DNA of 64,000 bases. Origin: Blastochloris sulfoviridis. Lineage in GTDB: Bacteria > Pseudomonadota > Alphaproteobacteria > Rhizobiales > Xanthobacteraceae. The notes beneath the pieces were generated by a model. That model searched no databases. It was not told the DNA's origin and saw only the letters and a list, made by a program, of their open reading frames with translations. Shown here in pieces: positions 46,761 through 55,035 of this stretch; positions within the stretch are counted from its first letter, which is position 1, and every line of letters starts with the position of its first letter. The stretch lies in contig NZ_VWPL01000002.1 of the NCBI RefSeq assembly GCF_008630065.1, positions 154,771 to 218,770 of the forward strand, read 5' to 3'. A program made the translations under genes and the position numbers.

Positions 46761-47174
46761 TCAGACCGCGAGGCTTGCCCGCAGGGATTTCACCAGCGCC
46801 TCGCGGGCCGGGGCGGCGTAGGGCACGCGCACGCCCTTGCCCCACACCGGGTCCGGCCAAGCCGCGTCGCCCCGAAAACGGGCGATGACGTGGATGTGAA
46901 GCTGCGGCACCTGGTTGCCCAGCGTCGCCACATTGAGCTTGGTGCAGCCGGTGGCTTCCTTGAGGGCGGATGCGGCGGCGGCGATCTCCTCGATCAGCAC
47001 CGCCCGGTCGGCGGGCGCGATGTCGATCAGATCGACGACGCCGGCGAGGCGCGGAATCAGCAATAGCCAGGGGAAACGGGCATCGTCGACCAGCCGCACC
47101 ACGGACAGCGGCAGGTCGGCCAGCGGCACGCTGCCCTGCTCAAGGCGGGCGTCCATCGCGAAAGGAAGCGTCAT
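46761..47174 (-). CDS. HIT-family nucleotide-binding protein
   Basis: A 137-residue histidine-triad protein with the motif QLHIHVIAR near residues 91-99, i.e. His-x-His; the usual third His is shifted or absent, as in many alphaproteobacterial HIT proteins of the diadenosine tetraphosphate hydrolase-like group. Other conserved parts are [17 protein letters not shown] and [12 protein letters not shown]. Substrate unknown. Convergent with yejF, divergent from the exported protein gene. Confidence 0.88.
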   Translation of the reverse strand: MTLPFAMDARLEQGSVPLADLPLSVVRLVDDARFPWLLLIPRLAGVVDLIDIAPADRAVLIEEIAAAASALKEATGCTKLNVATLGNQVPQLHIHVIARFRGDAAWPDPVWGKGVRVPYAAPAREALVKSLRASLAV

Positions 47175-47291
47175 GGCATCCTCCGAACCTTGCCTCCGAA
47201 CCTTGGCTTCGAACCTTGTAGTTAGATTTTGTGACTAAGACGCATGAAACCAGCCCGGTCTGTGACCGTTGAGGGACAGGAAAGCTCATTC

Positions 47292-47843
47292 ATGCGCCAC
47301 GGTGAACCTCCGATGATACATGACAGGGATCGGCAGCGGGTTGATCGGCGCCGGCTTCTGGCCGGGGCGGTGCTGGCTGGCGTGGTGCTGGCCGGCTTCT
47401 GGCCGGGGGCGCTGACGCCCGCCCAGGCCGCCGCGCCCGACGACCCGGTGTCGCTGGTGCGGACCGTCTACACGAAGGCGGCGGCCGGGACGAATGGCCT
47501 GCCCGAGCGGGATTTCCTGGCGCTGCTCAGCGCCGACCTGCGGCGGCTGTGGCAGGCGCGGGCCAAGCCGGTCGGCCTCGCCGAGGCCGAGCGCCTGCGG
47601 GCGGCGGTGTTCGGCCCCGGTGCCGGCGGCGGTCGCGACCTTGCGGTGAAGCGCGTCACCAATATTCCGGGCCTGCCGAAGGAGCGCATCGTCGCGGTCG
47701 AGTTCACGGTGGGCAGCGAGCCGCGGCAGGTCTACGTCCACCTCGCGCCGGCCGACAGCGGCTGGGCCATCGTCAATATCATCTATGACGAGGGCGAGGA
47801 CTTCCGCCGCATCGCCGAACAGGGCTCTCGGGTGGCGAGCTGA
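47292..47843 (+). CDS. Exported protein of unknown function (DUF3828-like)
   Basis: A 183-residue secreted protein. RRRLLAGAVLAGVVLAGFWP is a twin-arginine-style signal followed by a cleavage region AQAAA. The mature part begins DDPVSLVRTVYTKAAAG and has FLALLSADLRRLWQARA, a layout reminiscent of DUF3828/NTF2-like exported proteins; the assignment is tentative. The ATG at 47292 has AGGAAAG upstream; alternatives are 47244 and 47313. It precedes the 4.5S RNA gene by 100 bases. Confidence 0.7.
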   Translation: MRHGEPPMIHDRDRQRVDRRRLLAGAVLAGVVLAGFWPGALTPAQAAAPDDPVSLVRTVYTKAAAGTNGLPERDFLALLSADLRRLWQARAKPVGLAEAERLRAAVFGPGAGGGRDLAVKRVTNIPGLPKERIVAVEFTVGSEPRQVYVHLAPADSGWAIVNIIYDEGEDFRRIAEQGSRVAS

Positions 47844-47943
47844 ACCGGGGCGCGGCGGGTCGTCGTCCGCAGCCGGGGATATTCGGGCGATCCCGATGAT
47901 CTGCCGGCTTGCCATCGCGGTGCCGGCAGACGATATAGGGGCC

Positions 47944-48039
47944 GGGAGGTTGGCGGTGGACGGACCACTCGCCAACCGGGTCAGGTCCGGAAGGAAGCAG
48001 CCCTAACGAGACCGGGCCGGGTCGCTTGTCCAACCTCCC
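47944..48039 (+). ncRNA. ffs: Signal recognition particle RNA (4.5S type)
   Basis: Contains the universally conserved apical part GGTCAGGTCCGGAAGGAAGC followed by AGCCCTAACGA. The ends GGGAGGTTGG (47944) and CCAACCTCCC (48030-48039) pair perfectly to close the hairpin, giving about 96 nt. Its place just before dnaX is common in alphaproteobacteria. Exact ends may differ by a few bases. Confidence 0.93.
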
Positions 48040-48163
48040 ACTTTCGACCAGTCGCCTGAGACGTGCGACCTGTCGCTCCGGACATGTCCTGCTAGACCTG
48101 CCGCTCGCCAGTGCCGGTTCGTTCCCGTGAGGCCGCGAGCGCCGACGAGGCCGCTTCCCCGCG

Positions 48164-50041
48164 ATGACCGACGCGACCCCGCTTCCCCTCCCGGCGCACG
48201 GCCAGGCCCCCGCCGGGCCGGAGACGGCGTTGCTGGCGACTCCGCCGCAGGCGAGCCCGTCGCAGCCGGCTCCCGCCGGCGCCGGCTACCGGGTGCTGGC
48301 GCGCAAATACCGCCCGCAGCGCTTCGAGGATCTGATCGGCCAGGAGGCGATGGTCCGCACCATCGGCAATGCGTTCGCCACCGGCCGCATTCCCCAGGCG
48401 TGGATTCTCACCGGGGTGCGCGGCGTCGGCAAGACCACCACCGCGCGCATCCTCGCCCGCGCCCTGAACTATGAGGCGCCGGGCGTCGCCGGCCCGACCA
48501 TCGAGCTTGCCGCCGAGGGCGTGCACTGCCGCGCCATCATGGAGAGCCGGCACGTCGATGTGATCGAGATCGACGCCGCCTCGCACAACGGCGTCGCCGA
48601 CATCCGCGAGCTCACCGACAATTCGCGCTACCGGCCGGTTTCGGCGCGCATGAAGGTCTATATCGTCGACGAGGTGCACATGCTCTCGACGGCGGCCTTC
48701 AACGCGCTGCTCAAGACGCTGGAAGAGCCGCCCGAGCACGTGAAATTCATCTTCGCCACCACCGAGATCCGCAAGGTGCCGGTGACGGTGCTGTCGCGCT
48801 GCCAGCGCTTCGACCTGCGCCGCATCGAGGGCGGCGTGCTGGTGCGCCACCTCGCCGGCATCTGCGACAGCGAGGGCGTTGCCGCCGAGCCCGAGGCGCT
48901 GGCGGTGATCGCGCGGGCCGCCGAAGGGTCGGTGCGCGACGCGCTGTCGCTGCTCGACCAGGCGATCGCCCACGGCGCCGGCCGCGTCGAGGCGGAAGCC
49001 GTGCGCACCATGCTGGGGCTCGCCGACCGCGCCCGCATCATCGACCTCTACGAGGCGCTGTTGCGCGGCGACATGGCAGGCGCCTTGGGCGAATTCCGCG
49101 CCCAGTACGATGCCGGCGCCGACCCGGTGTCGATCCTGGTCGATCTCGCCGACTTCACCCACCTCGTCACCCGCGTGAAGATCGTGCCGGCGGTGGCCGA
49201 CGATCCGGCGCTGGTCGAGGCCGAGCGCAGCCATGCCCGCGACCTGGCGGGGACGCTGTCGATGCGGGTTTTGGGGCGGGCGTGGCAGATGCTGTCGAAG
49301 GGCATCGCCGAGGTCAATGCCGCGGCCCGGCCGGTGCAGGCGGCCGAGATGGTGCTGGTGCGCATCGCCTATGCCGCCGACCTGCCGACGCCGGACGAGG
49401 CGTTGCGCAAGCTCGCCGAGCTTGCCGCTGGCGGAGCGGCGCCGTCCCTTCCGCCGGGGCCCACTGGCGGCGCGCGCGCCCAGCTTGTGGCGCCGGTCGG
49501 CGGTTCGGTTGGCAGTCCGATGGCGAGCGCGCTGGCGCGGCCGGTGGCGCAGGCCGAGGCCGGGGTGTGCCTCGAAACGTTCGAGGAGCTGGTGGCGCTG
49601 GCGGGAAGCCGCCGCGACATCCTGCTCAAGACGGCGCTGGAGACCGGGGTGCGGCTGGTCGCCTTCCAGGACGGGCGGCTGGAGATTGCGCTGGCCGGCG
49701 CCTCGCCGTCGATCGTTGCCGAACTCGGCGAGAAGCTGAAGGCCTGGACCGGCCGGCGCTGGGTGGTGACCCTGTCGCGCGAGGGCGGCGGCCAGACGCT
49801 CGCGGAGAAGCGCGAGGCCGAGAGCGCGCGGATGCGCCACGATATCTGCGCCCATCCGGCGGTGCGCGCGGTGATGGAGCGCTTCCCCGGCACGGAGATC
49901 GTCGAGGTGCGGCGGCTGGCCCCCGAGTCGCCGCCTGCCGCCGACGACGGGTCAGACGGCAGGGATCTCGACGATGGGGGTCTCGACGACGTGGGTCTCG
50001 ACGGCCCCTTCCTCGATTCCGACGAGGACGACGCGTTCTGA
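48164..50041 (+). CDS. dnaX: DNA polymerase III subunit gamma/tau
   Basis: The clamp-loader ATPase, 625 residues. Walker A GVRGVGKTTTARILARAL near residue 84, Walker B VDEVHMLSTAAFNALLKTLE, sensor 1 FATTEIRKVPVTVLSRCQRF, then domain III and a tau-specific C-terminal part. The zinc-binding module between Walker A and HVDVIEIDAASH, which has four Cys in Escherichia coli, has one Cys here (GVHCRAIMESRH), so zinc is probably not bound in the usual way. The C-terminal tail carries pentapeptide repeats (DLDDG, GLDDV, GLDGP, FLDSD) from a 15-bp tandem array. It starts at ATG 48164 and leads ybaB. Confidence 0.93.
   Translation: MTDATPLPLPAHGQAPAGPETALLATPPQASPSQPAPAGAGYRVLARKYRPQRFEDLIGQEAMVRTIGNAFATGRIPQAWILTGVRGVGKTTTARILARALNYEAPGVAGPTIELAAEGVHCRAIMESRHVDVIEIDAASHNGVADIRELTDNSRYRPVSARMKVYIVDEVHMLSTAAFNALLKTLEEPPEHVKFIFATTEIRKVPVTVLSRCQRFDLRRIEGGVLVRHLAGICDSEGVAAEPEALAVIARAAEGSVRDALSLLDQAIAHGAGRVEAEAVRTMLGLADRARIIDLYEALLRGDMAGALGEFRAQYDAGADPVSILVDLADFTHLVTRVKIVPAVADDPALVEAERSHARDLAGTLSMRVLGRAWQMLSKGIAEVNAAARPVQAAEMVLVRIAYAADLPTPDEALRKLAELAAGGAAPSLPPGPTGGARAQLVAPVGGSVGSPMASALARPVAQAEAGVCLETFEELVALAGSRRDILLKTALETGVRLVAFQDGRLEIALAGASPSIVAELGEKLKAWTGRRWVVTLSREGGGQTLAEKREAESARMRHDICAHPAVRAVMERFPGTEIVEVRRLAPESPPAADDGSDGRDLDDGGLDDVGLDGPFLDSDEDDAF
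49964..50023 (+). repeat. In-frame 15-bp tandem repeat in the dnaX tail
   Basis: Units at 49964 (GATCTCGACGATGGG), 49979 (GGTCTCGACGACGTG), 49994 (GGTCTCGACGGCCCC) and a degenerate 50009 (TTCCTCGATTCCGAC). They encode an acidic Leu-Asp repeat near the C-terminus. Confidence 0.8.
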
Positions 50042-50078
50042 CCCACACCAAGGTTAACGAGCACCAAGAGGGGACGAC

Positions 50079-50396
50079 ATGGATATCATGGGAATGATGG
50101 GCAAGGCCAAGCAGCTTCAGGCCAAGCTTGAGGAACTGCAGGCCGAGATGGACCGCACCGAGGTCGACGGCGAGGCCGGCGGCGGTCTGGTCACCTGCCG
50201 CGCCACCGCCAAGGGCGAGATGCGGGCGCTGTCGATCGATGCCAGCCTGCTCAAGCCCGAGGAGAAGGAAGTCGTCGAGGATCTGGTGATGGCGGCGCTC
50301 GCCGACGCCCGCCGCAAGGCCGAGGCGGTGATGGCCGAGAAGATGTCCGGTCTCGCCGGCGGCCTGCCGCTGCCGCCCGGCATGAAGCTGTTCTGA
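50079..50396 (+). CDS. ybaB: YbaB/EbfC family nucleoid-associated protein
   Basis: A 105-residue small DNA-binding protein: MMGKAKQLQAKLEELQAEMD coiled N-terminus, then GLVTCRATAKGEMRALSIDA, and a helical C-terminus ending in GLPLPPGMKLF, all typical. Its place between dnaX and recR is conserved widely. It begins 37 bases after dnaX. Its stop is followed by GCGGTTTCGCCGC and a family B element. Confidence 0.95.
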   Translation: MDIMGMMGKAKQLQAKLEELQAEMDRTEVDGEAGGGLVTCRATAKGEMRALSIDASLLKPEEKEVVEDLVMAALADARRKAEAVMAEKMSGLAGGLPLPPGMKLF

Positions 50397-50410
50397 GCGG
50401 TTTCGCCGCA

Positions 50411-50676
50411 AATCGTCGTCCCGGGCAAGCGGCGTCAGCCGCGCGACCCGGGACCGTTTGCCGAAGAGAGGTTCTTAGAGACCGTCCCAAGTCTCGGCCG
50501 ATCGGGAACCGCGCTCCTTCTTCCCTCTCCCCTTGCGGGAGAGGGTGCCGAGCGATCGAAGATCGCGAGGCGGGTGAGGGGTAAACCTTTCAGCATCAGC
50601 CGAATGCACCCCTCACCCGGCTCGACCTCGCTTCGCTCGGTCGCGCCACCCTCTCCCGCAAGGGGAGAGGGAAGAA
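50411..50676. repeat. Family B element followed by a 159-bp imperfect palindrome (family D)
   Basis: The 327-base gap ybaB-recR holds no gene. Family B lies at 50411-50490 (GTCGTCCCGGGCAAGC, GCGACCCGGGACCGTTTGCC). Family D follows at 50518-50676: outer arms of 30 bp (50518-50547 and 50647-50676; core CTCTCCCCTTGCGGGAGAG) are perfect inverted copies, and inner arms GGGTGAGGGGT (50572) and ACCCCTCACCC (50608) form a second stem. A transcript could fold into a very long hairpin ahead of recR. Confidence 0.88.
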
Positions 50677-50723
50677 AGAAGCCGAGCCGATCCGTCGGAA
50701 ACCGTAGAGCGTTTGATCCCCCG

Positions 50724-51326
50724 ATGCCCGCTGCCGCCGGTCCCGAGATCGAACGCCTGGTCCAGCTCCTGGCCCGCCTGCCGGGGCTGGGGCCGCGCTC
50801 GGCGCGGCGCGCCGTGCTGCACCTGATCAAGAAGCGCGAGCAGCTGATGGCGCCGCTGGCCACCGCGCTCGACGACGCGCTGGCCAAGGTCTCGGTCTGC
50901 CGCATCTGCGGCAATATCGACTCGGTCAATCCGTGCAGCGTGTGCGCCGACCCGCGCCGCGATCCGAGCCTGATGGTGGTGGTCGAGGACGTCGCCGACC
51001 TGTGGGCGCTGGAGCGCGCCTCGGTGATCCAGGCGCGCTACCATGTGCTCGGCGGCACGCTGTCGCCGCTCGACGGCGTCGGTCCGGACGACCTCAACCT
51101 TGCCGGCCTCGTCGGGCGGGTGACGGGGAGCGAGGTGCGCGAGGTGATCTTGGCGCTCGACGCCACCGTCGACGGCCAGACTACCGCCCACTACGTCACC
51201 GACCTGCTGCGCCCCACCGGCGTCAAGATCTCGCGCCTCGCCCACGGCGTGCCGGTGGGCGGCGAGCTCGATTATCTCGACGAGGGCACGCTGGCCCAGG
51301 CGCTGCGCGCCCGCACGCCGGCCTAA
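50724..51326 (+). CDS. recR: Recombination mediator RecR
   Basis: A 200-residue protein that helps load RecA at gaps. N-terminal helix-hairpin-helix ([20 protein letters not shown]), four-Cys zinc finger [16 protein letters not shown] at about 58-73, Toprim domain with [13 protein letters not shown] and [15 protein letters not shown], and the C-terminal [20 protein letters not shown]. All expected elements are present. The start is ATG 50724; the longer upstream frame is in the family D palindrome. Together with dnaX and ybaB this is the conserved replication-repair block. Confidence 0.95.
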   Translation: MPAAAGPEIERLVQLLARLPGLGPRSARRAVLHLIKKREQLMAPLATALDDALAKVSVCRICGNIDSVNPCSVCADPRRDPSLMVVVEDVADLWALERASVIQARYHVLGGTLSPLDGVGPDDLNLAGLVGRVTGSEVREVILALDATVDGQTTAHYVTDLLRPTGVKISRLAHGVPVGGELDYLDEGTLAQALRARTPA

Positions 51327-51465
51327 TGAGACCAACAGCCCCAGACGCTGACGCGTGGGGCCGTTGACCATCGCGGATTTTCTTCTCGGAAATCAAAGAT
51401 TTCGCGAAAATCTGCGACTGGAGCCAACGGCCAGCTTTCGCTGCCGTTGGCGTGATCGCGTCCAT

Positions 51466-52815
51466 CTATCTCGCCTTGGCCCGGTCGGCCTGATCGAGCC
51501 CGGCGAAATGGCCGCGCGCCTGCAGGATGGCCAGCAGCACGAGGCCCGGCACCGCGACCAGCGACGACAGCGCGAAGAACAGCGGCCAGCCGGCCGCTTG
51601 CGCCACATAGCCGGCGCCGGCCGACAGGTACGTCCGCCCGACCGCGGCGAGCGCGGTCAGGAGCGCGTACTGGGTGGCGGTGTGGGCCGGGCTTGAGCAC
51701 AGCGCCGAGAGGTAGGCGACGAAGATCACCGTGCCGATGGCGCCGGCGAAGTTCTCGGCGATGATCGCCGCCGACAGCGCCCACAGATTGGTGCCGGCAA
51801 AGGCGAGCCCCACGAACACCAGGTTCGAGACCATCTGCAGCAGGGCGCCGATCCACAGCGCACTCGCGAGCGGCGTTGCGCGGGCGATGAAGCCGCCGGC
51901 AAAGCCGCCGACCAGGGTCGCCGCCAGCCCCACGCCCTTGACGATGGCCGCGTATTCGTCGCGCGTGAAGCCGAGGTCGATGACGAAGGGCGCGGTCATG
52001 GTGCCGGCGAAGGCATCGCAGAACTTGAACAGCACCACGAAGGCCAGCACGGCGATCGCCAGATCGCGGGTCAGGAACTCGGAGAAGGCGCCGGACGCGG
52101 CCCTGGCGACCCGCGCCAGCGCGCCGGCCCCGGCCTGTTGGCGGGTTGCCTCGGCCGAGCGCTCCGGCTCGGTGGCGATCAGCGTGGTGACGAGGCCCAC
52201 CACCACCAGCGCCGCCATGGCGAGATAGCCGGCGGTCCAGGCGCCTGAGCGCTCGAAGCCATAGCGCTCGAAGCCGGTGACCAGGAACAGGGCGCCGGCG
52301 GTCGAGGCCAGCATGCCCAGCCGGTAAGCGGCGACATAGCTCGCCATGCCGGCGGCCTGCTCGCGCTCGTCCAGGCTCTCGACGCGGAAGGCGTCGATGA
52401 CGATGTCCTGGGTGGCCGAGGCGGTGGCGACCATGAGCGCGCCGAACGCCACCGCCCAGGGCGAGACGGCGGGATCGCGGGTGGCGAGCAGCACGATGGC
52501 GGCGACCAGCAGGAGCTGGGAGAACACCAGCCAGCCGCGCCGCCGGCCGAGCAGGCGCGACAGGATCGGCACGCTGAGCGCATCCACCACCGGCGCCCAC
52601 AGGAACTTGATCGTGTAGGGCGTGCCGACCAGCGCGAACAGGCCGATGGTGCCGAGATCGACATTGGCCTCGCGCATCCACACCAGGAGCGTCGAGCCCG
52701 ACAGCGCCAGCGGCAGGCCGGAGGCGAAGCCGAGGAACAGCACGATGAGCACGCGCGGCCGCAGATAGACGGCGAGCGTGTCCGACCAGTCGGCGCGGGA
52801 CGGGGGGGCGGTCAT
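51466..52815 (-). CDS. AmpG-like muropeptide permease (MFS)
   Basis: A 449-residue inner-membrane protein with about 12 helices. The N-terminus has VLIVLFLGFASGLPLALSGS and LLVWMREANVDLGTIGLFAL, and the cytoplasmic motif FLWAPVVDALSVPILSRLLG RRRGW-type loop; all are characteristic of AmpG, which imports anhydro-muropeptides for cell-wall recycling. ATG at 52815 is where homology begins; the open frame continues upstream to 53082 without meaning. Its 3' end is 139 bases from recR (convergent). Function as AmpG is well supported; induction of a beta-lactamase is not implied. Confidence 0.9.
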   Translation of the reverse strand: MTAPPSRADWSDTLAVYLRPRVLIVLFLGFASGLPLALSGSTLLVWMREANVDLGTIGLFALVGTPYTIKFLWAPVVDALSVPILSRLLGRRRGWLVFSQLLLVAAIVLLATRDPAVSPWAVAFGALMVATASATQDIVIDAFRVESLDEREQAAGMASYVAAYRLGMLASTAGALFLVTGFERYGFERSGAWTAGYLAMAALVVVGLVTTLIATEPERSAEATRQQAGAGALARVARAASGAFSEFLTRDLAIAVLAFVVLFKFCDAFAGTMTAPFVIDLGFTRDEYAAIVKGVGLAATLVGGFAGGFIARATPLASALWIGALLQMVSNLVFVGLAFAGTNLWALSAAIIAENFAGAIGTVIFVAYLSALCSSPAHTATQYALLTALAAVGRTYLSAGAGYVAQAAGWPLFFALSSLVAVPGLVLLAILQARGHFAGLDQADRAKAR

Positions 52816-53478
52816 GCGGCGGATCGCTGGTGCGCCGCAGGGCGCGGCGGGTGGAAGGAGCCGGCAGTCTGGCGATTCGCGCCGCCTGCGCAAAGGTGTT
52901 TCGGCGGGTGGGGCGCGCGCCGCCGCCCATGACGGGCGGGCGGGCGGGCCGCCCGGAGCGCTGGGCGCGCGAGGTATCATACGAACGGCCGCGAAAGCTG
53001 GCCGTTCCATCACGTCCGGGCGGGGACAAACCGGTCGCGAACGCAACCAAAGGCTTTGCGGCGGCGCACGATGCGGCGGCATTTCGTCCCGCCCGGCCGG
53101 CCCCGTCGCGGCGCCCGGAAAACAACGGGGTACCTCTGCCGGAGACCGAACAAAACGGGAACATTTTCGGCAAAAAGAGAGGCCGGTACGGTGTCATCGG
53201 ATAGCGAAGACCCGTACCGGCCTTTGAGTCTCGGGAAGACCACGGTGCAACTCGACGACAGACGAACAAGACGCGATCTCGAACCGGCAGCGTCCGCCCG
53301 TCATCGTGTCAACCAGGCGGGCGGATATGACCATGCGAGAGTGCGGTGCACATTGACCTGAATCAGACAACCGCTACGGTCTAACCCCTACACGTCATGC
53401 GAGCGGGCGGGCTTGACAGCGGCAAAAGGATTCTGCCCCTTCGTTGACCCGCTAGGTTCCATCGCCTATTTCGCCCCT
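52816..53478. other. 663-base divergent gap ampG / def
   Basis: No gene is supported. The region has a perfect 11-bp inverted repeat, GGCCGGTACGG at 53181-53191 and CCGTACCGGCC at 53212-53222, with a 20-base spacer and TTTGAG after it. Nearby AAAACGGGAACATTTTCGGC (53152-53171) resembles the middle of family A, so a decayed copy is possible. GGCTTGACAGC at 53410-53420 offers a -35-like hexamer for def. The left third is extremely GC-rich. Confidence 0.5.
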
Positions 53479-53994
53479 ATGGCCATTCGCGACATTCTTG
53501 TTCTGCCCGATCCCCGGCTCAGGCTGACCTCGGCGACCGTCGAGGCGGTGGACGACGGCGTGCGGCGTCTCGTCGACGACATGTTCGAGACCATGTACGA
53601 CGCGCCCGGCATCGGGCTGGCGGCGATCCAGATCGGCGAGCCGCGCCGCATCGTCACCATCGACCCCGCCCGCAAGGGCGAGGAAAAGCGCCCGCTGGTG
53701 CTGATCAATCCGGAGGTGGTGTGGTCCTCGGAGGAGAAGCGCACCCACGAGGAGGGCTGCCTGTCGATCCCCGACTATTACGAGACGGTCGAGCGGCCGG
53801 ACCGGGTGCGGGTGCGCTTCCTCGACCGGACCGGCGCGCCGCAGGAGCAGGAGTTCGGCGGCATCCTCTCCACCTGCATCCAGCACGAGATCGACCACCT
53901 CAATGGCGGCCTGTTCATCGACTACATCTCGCGCCTCAAGCGCGAGCGGGTGATGAAGAAGTTCACCAAACAGGCGCGCCGCGCCGCCGAGTGA
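53479..53994 (+). CDS. def: Peptide deformylase
   Basis: Removes the formyl group from nascent proteins. The 171 residues have all three motifs: GIGLAAIQIG (about 43-52), EEGCLSIP with the metal Cys, and QHEIDHLNG with the two metal His (about 136-140). The start is ATG 53479, closest to homology. The usual partners fmt and truA do not follow; instead the stop TGA runs into a family A element with a terminator-like hairpin and then a convergent MerR gene. Confidence 0.95.
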   Translation: MAIRDILVLPDPRLRLTSATVEAVDDGVRRLVDDMFETMYDAPGIGLAAIQIGEPRRIVTIDPARKGEEKRPLVLINPEVVWSSEEKRTHEEGCLSIPDYYETVERPDRVRVRFLDRTGAPQEQEFGGILSTCIQHEIDHLNGGLFIDYISRLKRERVMKKFTKQARRAAE

Positions 53995-54118
53995 TGCGAA
54001 ATCCGGCTGGTCAAGCCGGGTTTTCGTGTTCCGGTCGCCCGAAATCCCTTTTTCGAACAAGGGTTTTCGGCGAGACCGTTTCCGGTTTCCCGAAGGGATC
54101 AACCGCAAACCATACGAA
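53992..54118. repeat. Family A element (copy A3) with terminator-like hairpin
   Basis: Starts at the def stop: TGATGCGAAATCCGGCTGGT, hairpin CCGGCT-AGCCGG at 54003-54019 followed by GTTTTCG, then CGAAATCCCTTTTTCGAACA, AGGGTTTTCGGCGAGACCG, TTTCCGGTTTCCCGAAGGG, and a right end CGCAAACCATACG. The first hairpin with its T run probably ends the def transcript. Confidence 0.8.
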
Positions 54119-54180
54119 GGTGCAGGCGCGCCGCGCCGTTGCGCGATACGGAATTCCGGCCTTTGGGGCCGGATTTCCCA

Positions 54181-54252
54181 TCAGTCCGTCTTCTCGTATC
54201 AGTCGGTCTTCGCGCGTCAGTCCGTCTTTTCGCTTCAGTCCGTCTTGGCGAG
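54181..54252 (-). repeat. 18-bp tandem repeat, four units, overlapping the end of merR
   Basis: Units at 54181, 54199, 54217 and 54235, each starting TCAGTC(C/G)GTCTT on the plus strand. On the minus strand each unit reads two variable codons, Lys-Thr-Asp and a TGA stop. The unit at 54235-54252 is the real end of merR (LAKTD, stop); the other three lie past the stop. Confidence 0.9.
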
Positions 54253-54690
54253 GCGGCCGCTGCTGCAGGGCTGAAGGCTGCTGCGCAACTCGGCGATCGC
54301 TTCCTCGATCTCCTGGCGCTGCTTTTCCAGCACGGCGATCTGCTGCAGGATCGTCTCCTGCGACAGCGCCAGGTTGGCGGCATCGTCGCGGCCCTCGTGC
54401 AGGGCGATCATCGCCTTGATCTCGGACAGCGTGAATCCGTAGCGCTTGCCCTTGAGAATGAGGACCAGCCGGTTGCGGTCGGTGGCGCTGTAGAGGCGGG
54501 TGAGGCCTTCGCGCTTGGGGCTGAGCAGCCCCTTGTCCTCGTAAAATCTTAACGCTCTTAAAGTTACCCCGAACTCCCGGGCAAGATCGCCGATCGTGAA
54601 ATAGTCGGAGCGGTTCGCGATTTTGGTTTCGCCGTATCCTGTGCGTCCGTCGACGCCGCTTGCGGCGAATTCGTGTTCTTTCATCATCAT
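54235..54690 (-). CDS. MerR-family transcriptional regulator
   Basis: A 151-residue regulator. Winged HTH at about 30-100: FTIGDLAREFGVTLRALRFY, EDKGLLSPKREGLTRLYSAT, DRNRLVLILKGKRYGFTLSE. A C-terminal dimerisation coiled coil follows (ETILQQIAVLEKQRQEIEEA), then a short tail with one Cys (SLQPCSSGRL), so it is not a typical metal-binding member. The pattern is close to LiuR-like regulators of acyl-CoA catabolism, but no such genes are nearby. N-terminal extension MMMKEHEFAASGVDGRTGYG is not conserved; internal starts are possible. The last codons are part of an 18-bp tandem repeat. Confidence 0.88.
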   Translation of the reverse strand: MMMKEHEFAASGVDGRTGYGETKIANRSDYFTIGDLAREFGVTLRALRFYEDKGLLSPKREGLTRLYSATDRNRLVLILKGKRYGFTLSEIKAMIALHEGRDDAANLALSQETILQQIAVLEKQRQEIEEAIAELRSSLQPCSSGRLAKTD

Positions 54691-55035
54691 CCCAACTCTT
54701 GTTTATCTTTATTGTAGGAAGCCCTCACCGTCCGCGGACTGTCGGAAAGACGGTCACTTGTGACAAGACGGTCATCTAGGCTGCAGTCCCCGCAACTACC
54801 GTTCTGTAGGAAATTACCTCCAAAAGTGTCTCATCCTTCACATACGCAATTTCCTCGTCCCAGACGCAACAGGAAAGAGCACCCCTCCTGTCCGAACGGA
54901 ATGATTAATTAGACTAATTCAAAATTCGCCCGGGTTGAAGAGAGCGCACGGCCGCACCGTCCGGCCTTCGGCGGATTGCGGCCGAAACGACACACGTCGC
55001 CTCAACGCAGTGGTGCCGCCGAAGTTGCACCGTCG

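Noticed and set aside
47844..48163. A small protein gene upstream of dnaX
   Set aside because: The region is occupied by the 4.5S RNA and its flanks.
52830..53361. Several short open frames in the ampG-def gap
   Set aside because: Arg/Pro/Gly-rich, mutually overlapping, without ribosome sites or motifs.
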